Shown piece after piece: positions 42,488 through 49,803 of a DNA stretch of 51,344 nucleotides. Location of the stretch: assembly GCA_032250585.1 (NCBI GenBank), contig JAVVFH010000001.1, positions 1-51,344 of the forward strand, read 5' to 3'. The notes beneath the pieces were generated by a model that saw nothing but the letters and a program-made list of their open reading frames with translations, was not told the DNA's origin and searched no databases. Origin of the DNA: JAVVFH01 sp032250585. GTDB lineage: Bacteria > Pseudomonadota > Gammaproteobacteria > Xanthomonadales > SZUA-36. A program made the position numbers and the translations under genes. The stretch's first letter is position 1. Each line of letters opens with the position of its first letter.

Positions 42488-43555
42488 TTAGTCCAGCAAC
42501 GCCACCGACTTGATCAGTGCATGCACAGGCTGTCCTATATCGAGCCGCAGTTTGCGGCGGGAGTGTTCGGTAATTTCAGCCGTCAGCATCTGTCCGTCCA
42601 GGAGTTTTCCGGTCACCAATACCCGGCCCGGCCGGAAGGTGTCGATGCGTTCGATGGTGACCGGCAGTTGATTCATCACGCTGATCGCCTCGACCGGATG
42701 GCGGGCGATGGCGACGTCGTTGGCATGGATACGCAACCGCGTCGGCGTACCTCGCAGGGCGCGATCGGACTGAATCAGGAACTGGATGCGTTCGTTGCCA
42801 AAGCGCGCAAGCCCGTCGTCCCGCACGGGTAGCACGCTGCCTTCAAGCACGCAGACGGCACCTTCGTCGGCGAAGAGCGGAGAATCCGGGCGGGCAAGCG
42901 CCTCGCGCAGCGGTTCGACGGCGGTGATGCGGCCATCGCGCATGAAGACGACGCGATCAGCCAATCGTTCCACTTCATCCGGTGCATGCGTGACTACCAC
43001 GACCGGGATGCCCGACGCTTTGGCCAGCCGTGACAGGAAGGGCATGATCTCGCGTTTGCTTTGGGTGTCGAGGGCCGATAGCGGCTCATCAAGCAGCAGC
43101 AGTTGTGGGCTGGTCAGTAACGCGCGCCCAATCGAAACACGCTGGCGTTCGCCTCCCGAGAGCTGGTCGATGGGCCGGCTGAGCAAGTTGCCAATGCCGA
43201 GCATGTCGGTGACTTCGTCAAGGTGCAGCCGGCGCAGCGATTCTGGCGTGCGTTGGTACCCATAGAGCAGATTGCCGCGTGCCGAGAGGTGCGGCAGCAG
43301 GCTTTGTTCCTGGAAAACCAGCCCGATCCGCCGTCTGTGCAACGGCACGAAGCATCGACCTTTTTGCCAGATCTGATCGCCGAAGCGGACCTCGGCGTCG
43401 CGCACCTTTTCGAGTCCGGCCGTAATACGCAGCAGGGTCGTCTTGCCACAGCCGGAACGCCCGAACAGCATGGTTACTCCCCCGAGCGGCAGGTCGATGT
43501 CAATCTTAAGCGTGAAGTCGCCCCGTTGCAGTGAGGCCTTGATAGCGAGCGTCAT
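42488..43555 (-). CDS. modC: Molybdate ABC transporter ATP-binding protein (ModC)
   Basis: The 355-residue ATPase drives ModB-mediated molybdate uptake. It has Walker A FGRSGCGKTTLLR, Q-loop LVFQEQSLLPHL, signature LSGGERQRVSIGRALL, Walker B LLLLDEPLSALDT and switch VVVTHAPDEVERLA. The C-terminal 100 residues (RLRIHANDVAIARHPVEAISVMNQLPVTIERI...HALIKSVALLD) form a Mop/TOBE molybdate-binding domain. The start overlaps the modB stop in ATGA (43552-43555), so translation is coupled. Confidence 0.95.
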   Translation of the reverse strand: MTLAIKASLQRGDFTLKIDIDLPLGGVTMLFGRSGCGKTTLLRITAGLEKVRDAEVRFGDQIWQKGRCFVPLHRRRIGLVFQEQSLLPHLSARGNLLYGYQRTPESLRRLHLDEVTDMLGIGNLLSRPIDQLSGGERQRVSIGRALLTSPQLLLLDEPLSALDTQSKREIMPFLSRLAKASGIPVVVVTHAPDEVERLADRVVFMRDGRITAVEPLREALARPDSPLFADEGAVCVLEGSVLPVRDDGLARFGNERIQFLIQSDRALRGTPTRLRIHANDVAIARHPVEAISVMNQLPVTIERIDTFRPGRVLVTGKLLDGQMLTAEITEHSRRKLRLDIGQPVHALIKSVALLD

Positions 43556-44250
43556 ACCTTGGCCACCTCAATGCGGCGCGTCAGGCTATAGACCACAAAC
43601 AGGATGAAGAACGCGAACACCAGCAGCATCAGTGACAGCCGGTGTGCAGCCTCGTAGTTCATGGCCTCCGCATAATCGTAAATCAGCACCGACAGCACCT
43701 TGGTCTCACCGGGAATGCTGCCACCGAGCATGAGAATGACGCCGAACTCGCCCAGCGTGTGTGCAAAAGTGAGGGTGGCGGCAACGACAAAACCACCCTT
43801 GGTCAGCGGCAGGATGACGGTGACGAATCGGTCGATCAGGCCGGCACCGAGACTGCTCGCGACCTCGGCAGGCCGCCGCCCGAGATTGCCAAAAGCTTCC
43901 GTCAATGGCTGGACCGCAAACGGCATCGAATAGAGTACCGAGGCGATCAGAATACCCTCGAAGGAGAACGCCAGATGGTGTAGCCCCAGGGATTCGAGCG
44001 AGCCACCGACCACGCCGCGCGGCCCGAGCACAATCAGCATGTAAAAGCCGAGCACCGTTGGTGGCAGTACCAGCGGCAGCGCGACAATCGCCTGCACGGC
44101 GACCCGCGCCGCCGATCGACCGTTCGACAGCCACCAGGCAATCGGTGTGGCGATGACAAGCAGGATCAAGGTGGTGTACAGGCAGAGCCGTAAGGTGACA
44201 TCAATCGCTTGCCAGTCCGCGGGGCTAAGTTCGAGCATGGGTTTTCTCAT
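43552..44250 (-). CDS. modB: Molybdate ABC transporter permease (ModB)
   Basis: The 232-residue inner-membrane permease has about five or six helices (IDVTLRLCLYTTLILLVIATPIAWWLS; VQAIVALPLVLPPTVLGFYMLIVL; GILIASVLYSMPFAVQPL) and the ATPase-contact loop EVASSLGAGLIDRFVTVILPLTKGGFVVAATLTFAHTLGEFGVILMLGG, the ModB-type EAA motif. It is the middle gene of modABC. An alternative start at the ATG four codons later is possible. Confidence 0.95.
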   Translation of the reverse strand: MRKPMLELSPADWQAIDVTLRLCLYTTLILLVIATPIAWWLSNGRSAARVAVQAIVALPLVLPPTVLGFYMLIVLGPRGVVGGSLESLGLHHLAFSFEGILIASVLYSMPFAVQPLTEAFGNLGRRPAEVASSLGAGLIDRFVTVILPLTKGGFVVAATLTFAHTLGEFGVILMLGGSIPGETKVLSVLIYDYAEAMNYEAAHRLSLMLLVFAFFILFVVYSLTRRIEVAKV

Positions 44251-44317
44251 TCTTTAAGCAGATCAAAACCGTCCCCTCGCTTGCAGGTTGAGGGGGACAT
44301 TAGCGACTCCCTTGCCA

Positions 44318-45073
44318 CTATTTCGGCATGACAAACCCGTATTGCTCCATGATCTCGTGCGCCGCATCGGTTTTCATGTAACGGGCGAAGTTCATCACCG
44401 GTGCCTTCTCGCCGCCGCGTTTAGTCACGATATAACCCTGTGTCAGCGGATTGTGGAGCTTGGCGTCGATCAGGTGGTGGGGATGCTTTTCCATCGCCGG
44501 AAACTTCGCCAGCGACAACGCAATGATACCCACGTCGGCTGCACCGGATTCAACCATCTGCGCGGTATGGGCAATGTTCTCACCAAACACCAGTTTCGGT
44601 TGAACCATCTCCCATACACCCGTCGCCTGCATGGCTTCCTGTGCGCGCATACCATAAGGGGCATGTGCGGGCTGGGCGATGGCGATGCGCCTGATGCGCG
44701 GATCGGCGGGCAGATCTTGGAGCGTGAGCGTTGACGCGTCCAGCGTGTTGCTCCAAATGACGATTCGGCCGATGGCGTAAACGGCCGGGTCGGTGGCCGT
44801 GAACCCTTCAGACTTCAGTTTTTCCGGGAAGGAGATGTCCGCAGAGAAGAAGATGTCGTAGGGGGCGCCGTTCATGATCTGCGTTGTCATCTTACCCGAC
44901 GAACCATAGATCACCTCGAACTCGTGTTCGGGATGATCCTTGCGATAGACCTCGATGATGTCGTCCAGCGCGAAGCGCAGATCGGAGGCCGCCGCGATGG
45001 TGAACTGATCGGCATGGGCGCTCGTCGCGAATAACAGTGCGCAGGCCAGCAATACGCTGTGCCGGTATTTCAT
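44318..45073 (-). CDS. modA: Molybdate ABC transporter substrate-binding protein (ModA)
   Basis: The 251-residue periplasmic protein has a signal peptide (MKYRHSVLLACALLFATSAHA). Mature features are TIAAASDLRFALDDIIEVYRKDHP, FEVIYGSSGKMTTQIMNGAPYDIFFSADISFPEKL, GRIVIWSN, APYGMRAQEAMQATGVWE and GAADVGIIALSLAKFP, with oxyanion-binding serines. It binds molybdate or tungstate. The modB start lies 67 bp downstream. The upstream 45074-45289 probably carries the promoter; no clear ModE palindrome is seen. Confidence 0.94.
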   Translation of the reverse strand: MKYRHSVLLACALLFATSAHADQFTIAAASDLRFALDDIIEVYRKDHPEHEFEVIYGSSGKMTTQIMNGAPYDIFFSADISFPEKLKSEGFTATDPAVYAIGRIVIWSNTLDASTLTLQDLPADPRIRRIAIAQPAHAPYGMRAQEAMQATGVWEMVQPKLVFGENIAHTAQMVESGAADVGIIALSLAKFPAMEKHPHHLIDAKLHNPLTQGYIVTKRGGEKAPVMNFARYMKTDAAHEIMEQYGFVMPK

Positions 45074-45289
45074 GGGGTTCTCCTCATTTTGATATGGCAG
45101 GGTTGGTTATAACTGGTTCCCGTCCAGAAAGCTTTGGTGAGGCGTTTTGTGGATACAGCCGGGCTGGTGATATATCGGCACAAACGTTCCAGTTTCGCTC
45201 GTTCATTTCGATAGGTGATGGAGCTTCCCAACAGGTGATTCATCGGTGTTTCATCATCGCCCCCGGCACTTCTGACATAAGATAACACT

Positions 45290-45467
45290 GGCCGGGATCG
45301 ACGCCATCCAGCTTGAAATCACCCAGTCGGCGTATATGGACGAAAATAATCCCGTCTTCGATCCCGAGCGTGCCGCCCCGCTCATCCGCGTTGTCGAAGC
45401 GGTGGTGGACACGGCGCTGCGATCGACGTCCGAAACAGACTCGGCGGCAGGTGGAGTGGTACGGTAG
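45290..45467 (+). pseudogene. Second copy of the hutG 3' end
   Basis: The frame AGIDAIQLEITQSAYMDENN, then PVFDPERAAPLIRVVEAVVDTALRSTSE and TDSAAGGVVR, ends at TAG. Its first 129 bases match hutG 41805-41933 with six changes, several synonymous. The tail differs (LRSTSETDS instead of LQSLS). There is no start or N-terminal part. It marks the far end of the mod insertion, in the same orientation as hutG. Confidence 0.85.
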
Positions 45468-45592
45468 AGTTTCCGGGTATGGTTTTCGGCGTTCCGGATC
45501 AATCATGCAGTCAATCCGCCAAATGAAGTCGGGGAATCGAAGCGACCACATGAATGAAAGCCGCTCGCCGTGAATAACTTGAGAGAGTTTCG

Positions 45593-46699
45593 ATGCATCC
45601 GCGCATGATCATTTTGCTCGCGCTGGCCTGGTTTATCGCCGGCAGTCAGGCCCTATGGGGGCAGGAAGCAGCTGACAGTGGGCCTGTCGAGCGCTCCGGG
45701 AGCGAATCGGGGGAATACCTGACCTTCTACCTGGACAACGACCTGTTCTCTGGCGAAGACCAAAACTACACCAACGGAGTGCGCCTGTCCTGGATCTCGG
45801 CGAACCGCCCGGCATTCGGATACCTCCCCGCGCGACAGGTGCTGGAGAAGCTCTCCGGCGCGGACGAGGCCAGCAGCGCGATCAGGCGGCTTTCGGGCTT
45901 CGAGCGCGGAGACCTCAAGCAGGGCAACGTGGTGGTGAATTACGGGCTGTCGATCACCCAATTCATGTTCACGCCGATCGATTTTGAATCACCCGTTCAG
46001 CCGCCGGGAGAACGTCGTTACGCCGGCTGGCTGGGTGTCGGCTTTTCGCTGCATGCCAAGAACGAGCGGGTTCTCAACTCGGCCGAGCTGATCTTCGGCA
46101 CCGTGGGTCCGCGTTCATTCGCGCAGGAAGCCCAGGACTTCATCCATGACATTCGCGACATCCAGCGCTTCCACGGCTGGCAAGACCAGGTGCCCAACGA
46201 GTTCACCCTCGACCTGTCTTTTGTGCAGAAACGTCGCCTGCGGTTCCTGGAGCGGCCCGAACGAAGCTTCAGCATGGACGGTTTCGCCGAGTGGGGCACG
46301 CGCCTGGGCACATTCCGCACGGTGGCTCGCGTCGGCGGATTCGTCAGGCTGGGATTCCACCTGCCCGCCGATTTTTCCGATCCCCGCATCAGCGCGACCG
46401 CGTATTCCCACCGGTTTTTCGAATCCGGACACGGAACCGATTCGGACTGGTCGATATACGGACTCGCGGGTGTCAACGCAGCCGGTGTGTTGCACGACGC
46501 CACCCTCGACGGGCCATTGTTCAAGAATTTCGACACTGGCATTACGCGCGAGCCCTGGGTCGCAGAGGTCTACCTCGGCTTCGGCATGCGTTGGAAATCA
46601 CTCGAGTTCAGCTACGTCCATACGTTCCGCAGCGGGGAGTTCAAGGAGCAGGACGGGGGGGTCGAATTCGGTTCCCTGGCCCTGCGGGTCAGGCTCTAG
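45593..46699 (+). CDS. LpxR-like lipid A deacylase (DUF2219 family)
   Basis: The 368-residue outer-membrane beta-barrel protein starts with a signal peptide (MIILLALAWFIAGSQALWGQ). It carries the LpxR hallmarks EYLTFYLDNDLFSGEDQNYTNGVRLSWIS (catalytic Asn and Asp) and FGTVGPRSFAQEAQDFIHDIRDIQRFHGW (His region). It ends with amphipathic strands LEFSYVHTFRSGEF...LALRVRL. LpxR removes the 3'-acyloxyacyl group of lipid A, which alters immune recognition and membrane packing. It starts about 125 bp after the hutG copy and precedes the TPR-sulfotransferase on the same strand. Confidence 0.87.
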   Translation: MHPRMIILLALAWFIAGSQALWGQEAADSGPVERSGSESGEYLTFYLDNDLFSGEDQNYTNGVRLSWISANRPAFGYLPARQVLEKLSGADEASSAIRRLSGFERGDLKQGNVVVNYGLSITQFMFTPIDFESPVQPPGERRYAGWLGVGFSLHAKNERVLNSAELIFGTVGPRSFAQEAQDFIHDIRDIQRFHGWQDQVPNEFTLDLSFVQKRRLRFLERPERSFSMDGFAEWGTRLGTFRTVARVGGFVRLGFHLPADFSDPRISATAYSHRFFESGHGTDSDWSIYGLAGVNAAGVLHDATLDGPLFKNFDTGITREPWVAEVYLGFGMRWKSLEFSYVHTFRSGEFKEQDGGVEFGSLALRVRL

Positions 46700-46799
46700 A
46701 CACCAGTCGGGCTTGGCCGGTACGGCAGCCAGCAGCATCGCGAATGGTTTGAGCAAATGCAGCTTGAGCCATATCATTGGGCCTGAGGTAAACGGGATT

Positions 46800-48845
46800 A
46801 TGGCAATTAAGACCCCCATCGGCAAATTGCACCGCGACGAGGAACGTGCGCAGAGCCTGCAAGCGGCGGTGACCGCGATTAAGGCGGGTCGCCCCCTGCG
46901 CGCGGAGGAAATCTGCAGGGATTACCTGGACCTGCACCCCGGTTGTGCGGAACACCTGCGATTGCTCGGGCACGCCCTGATGAAGCAGAACCGGCTGCAG
47001 GAAGCCGAGGAGCAAATCCGCTTTGCCCTGGAACTCCGCCCCAATCACCCGCAGCTTCACGAGGACCTCGGCAGCGTGCTGGGCCTGCAGGGCCGGCTCG
47101 AAGAATCCATACCCTGCCTCGAACAAGCCATCGAACTCGAACCCACCCTGCCTCTGGCGCACAAAAAGCTGGGCCGGGCGCTGGCCGCCGTTGGACGCGG
47201 ACAGGAGGCCGACAAGGCGTTCGAGGAGTATTTCGAGCGCGACCCGGAAAAGAGAGTAGTGGCGCTCGGCGCTGATCACCTCAAGGCCGGGCGCCTGGAC
47301 GAGGCAGTGGAAACCCTGCAGGGCGTGCTGCGAAAGAACCCGGACAATGTCGACGCGATGGTGTTCCTGGCCAATACCTACTGTAAGCAGGAACGGAAGA
47401 TTGACGATGCCGAAGCATTGTTGCGGCGCGCCACCAGCGTCGCGCCCGACTACGTATCGGCGTGGCTGAGCCTGGGCTCCCTGCTGCTGGAGGAGGGCAA
47501 GCGGGAGCAGGCGATCGAAGCTTATCGCACGGCGACCCGCCTGGAGCCGGGGCACGCCGCCGCCTGGGGGCTGCTGGCCAGCGCCTATGGACCGGCCGGG
47601 CAACCGGAAAAGGCCGCCAGGGCTTACGTGAAGGCCCTGAAGCTGGACCCGAAGATCGTCAACGTGCACCACGGCTACGGCCACGTGCTGAAGACGCTGG
47701 GCAAACAGAACGCCGCGCTGGACGCCTATCGCGAGGCGGTTCGCCTGCGGCCGCAGTTCGGCGAGGCCTACTGGAGCATGGCCAACCTGAAGGTATTCCG
47801 GTTCGAGGACTGCGAGATCGAGGCCATGCTGGCGCAGCTCGAGGGAAGCGAGCTCAGCGTTTCGGCGGAAATTCACATCCGCTTCGCGCTGGGCAAGGCC
47901 TTCGAGGATCGCGGCGATTACGAAAAGGCCTGGCACTATTACGACAGCGGCAATCGGCGGCAGCGTGAGCAGGTCTACTACGATCCCAATGTGTTCGACA
48001 GCCGGCAACAGGAAATCCGTGAGCTCTTCAGCACCGAATTCCTCGCCGCGAACGAGGGCGCCGGGCACGATGCCCCCGATCCCATCCTGATCGTGGGGCT
48101 ACCGCGCTCCGGTTCCACCCTGGTCGAGCAGATCCTGGCCAGCCACAGCCAGGTCGAAGGCACCGCCGAGCTTCCGGAACTCGGTAACCTGACCAACATG
48201 CTGGGCCGCTACCGGCCGGACGACATGCGCTTTCCGAAGGTGCTCACCGCGCTGCGCGGGCGCGATTGGCGATCGCTGGGGCTGCGTTACCTGAAGAAGA
48301 CCCGTCCCTACCGTGAAACCGACAAGCCGCGCTTCACCGACAAGCTGCCGAACAACTTTCCCCTGGTCGGCTTCCTGCACCTGATCCTGCCCAACGCGAC
48401 GGTGATCAACACCCTGCGCCATCCGCTGGACACCCTGCTGGGCAACTACAAGCAGCTCTTCGGCAAGGGCCAGAATTTCACCTACGACATGATGGACCTG
48501 GCTGACTACTACAGGCAGTACCACGCCACCATGGCGCACTGGCGAGAAGTGCTGCCCGGCAAGGTGCTCGACGTGCACTACGAAGACACCGTACTGGACC
48601 TCGAGGGACAGGTGCGGCGGATACTGGATCACTGCGGGTTAGAGTTCGAGGAAGCCTGTCTGCGCCCGTGGGAGACCCGGCGCGCCGTCAAAACCGCTTC
48701 CTCTGAACAGGTTCGCCAACCCATCTACACCTCGTCGCTGGGCAAGTGGAGGCATTACGAGCCGCATCTGGATCTGTGGAAGGACGAGTTGGCTGACATC
48801 CTCGATGCCCTGCCCCCGGTCGTCAGAGACGCCGGGTTGGGCTGA
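46800..48845 (+). CDS. TPR repeat sulfotransferase
   Basis: The 681-residue protein combines about ten tetratricopeptide repeats (residues about 10-410, e.g. PLRAEEICRDYLDLHPGCAEHLRLLGHAL, AEEQIRFALELRPNHPQLHEDLG) with a sulfotransferase domain (about 425-680). The PAPS 5'-phosphosulfate loop is LIVGLPRSGSTLVEQILASHSQVEGTAELPEL, and the 3'-phosphate site lies in NATVINTLRHPLDTLLGNY. HYEDTVLDLEGQVRRIL follows. This architecture occurs in plant and bacterial tyrosylprotein-sulfotransferase-like enzymes. No signal peptide is seen, so it acts in the cytosol. It is convergent with the beta-propeller and TonB receptor genes. The acceptor is unknown. Confidence 0.88.
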   Translation: MAIKTPIGKLHRDEERAQSLQAAVTAIKAGRPLRAEEICRDYLDLHPGCAEHLRLLGHALMKQNRLQEAEEQIRFALELRPNHPQLHEDLGSVLGLQGRLEESIPCLEQAIELEPTLPLAHKKLGRALAAVGRGQEADKAFEEYFERDPEKRVVALGADHLKAGRLDEAVETLQGVLRKNPDNVDAMVFLANTYCKQERKIDDAEALLRRATSVAPDYVSAWLSLGSLLLEEGKREQAIEAYRTATRLEPGHAAAWGLLASAYGPAGQPEKAARAYVKALKLDPKIVNVHHGYGHVLKTLGKQNAALDAYREAVRLRPQFGEAYWSMANLKVFRFEDCEIEAMLAQLEGSELSVSAEIHIRFALGKAFEDRGDYEKAWHYYDSGNRRQREQVYYDPNVFDSRQQEIRELFSTEFLAANEGAGHDAPDPILIVGLPRSGSTLVEQILASHSQVEGTAELPELGNLTNMLGRYRPDDMRFPKVLTALRGRDWRSLGLRYLKKTRPYRETDKPRFTDKLPNNFPLVGFLHLILPNATVINTLRHPLDTLLGNYKQLFGKGQNFTYDMMDLADYYRQYHATMAHWREVLPGKVLDVHYEDTVLDLEGQVRRILDHCGLEFEEACLRPWETRRAVKTASSEQVRQPIYTSSLGKWRHYEPHLDLWKDELADILDALPPVVRDAGLG

Positions 48846-48876
48846 AGGAAGCGCAGCTGCGGGCGGCCGGGACCAT

Positions 48877-49803
48877 TCAGTCGAACGGCCATTTTTCCAG
48901 GCCGTGCACGGCATTGCGGATGTCGGTGGTCATGCGCACCGACATCAGCTGGCGGCGCTCCTTGAAGTCGTAAAGCGTGATCGTCGAAGGCGAAGAGCCG
49001 CCCGCCACCACGCGTGGAGACAGGACGCACAAACCCCGCGCGAATCCCTGCCGTGCGATGCGGCTGTCGTCCAGGTCGGTGTGGGTCAGCTGGCCGGGAT
49101 CGTATCGGGGCACGGCGATCGACCGGTCCTCGCTGCCTTCGCCCCGCCCGATGTAGCAGACGCTGTCCGCACGGGTGTCGTTGAACAGAACGCCGTCACG
49201 AAACGGTTGGGCGTTGTGCGAACCGGCCGGCAGCGTCACGGCCATGCGCACGTGCTGGCCGTTGAAATGCAGCATGCCGCCCGTTTTTGTGCCCGAAATG
49301 TACAGGCCACCCTGCCTGGGCACGACGTTGTTCAGGTGCAGCTTGTTCAGCATCAGCGGGCCGCCGTCGCCGTTCGGATCGTAGATCACGCCCTTGAAGC
49401 GGAACTGCTCCATGTCCACGTGCAAAGCCCAGTGAAATTGCCGCTTCTCGATGTCGAAGGCGAGAATGCTGTCGTAGCCGGTGGACGTCAGGAAGACATT
49501 GCCTTCCCATACCGCGATCTCGTGGCAGTGCCTCAGGTAAGGATTGCGCCAGGAGCCGATCAGTTGGAAATCGGGGCTGTAGGCGAACAGCTCGTCGCTG
49601 GCGGCGATGAAGACCGTTTCCCCGTGGATGGCGATGCCGCGCAGCCCGCGGTCCGCGCCGCGGCCCTGCCAGTCGATGTCCATCGTGTTCCAGTCCAGCG
49701 CTTGGCGCACAGACTGGTTTTCCAGGTCGACGACATAGACGCCGCCGTGGCTGTCGCCCTGGCGGCTGCCGCGTACGACCGATGTGGCGACCAGCTTTGC
49801 GAT
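48877..49803 (-). CDS. Beta-propeller-like protein with unusual or lost start
   Basis: The coding frame continues above the first GTG (49710) as IAKLVATSVVRGSRQGDSHGGVYVVDLENQSVRQALDWNTMDIDWQ, up to the TonB receptor stop. There it shares TAATC (the usual coupling is TAATG), so the start would be ATC at 49803. The 308 residues contain repeated strand patterns (GIAIHGETVFIAASDELFAYSPDFQLIGSW, HCHEIAVWEGNVFLTSTGYDSILAFDIEKRQF, LMLNKLHLNNVVPRQGGLYISGTKTGGMLHF) like a six-bladed propeller. It is convergent with the sulfotransferase 31 bp away. Function is unknown. A mutated start or a sequencing error are alternatives. Confidence 0.72.
   Translation of the reverse strand: MAKLVATSVVRGSRQGDSHGGVYVVDLENQSVRQALDWNTMDIDWQGRGADRGLRGIAIHGETVFIAASDELFAYSPDFQLIGSWRNPYLRHCHEIAVWEGNVFLTSTGYDSILAFDIEKRQFHWALHVDMEQFRFKGVIYDPNGDGGPLMLNKLHLNNVVPRQGGLYISGTKTGGMLHFNGQHVRMAVTLPAGSHNAQPFRDGVLFNDTRADSVCYIGRGEGSEDRSIAVPRYDPGQLTHTDLDDSRIARQGFARGLCVLSPRVVAGGSSPSTITLYDFKERRQLMSVRMTTDIRNAVHGLEKWPFD

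Noticed and set aside
45074..45289. ModE operator upstream of modA
   Set aside because: GATAT...TTATAAC is only loosely like the ModE palindrome and the arms do not match.
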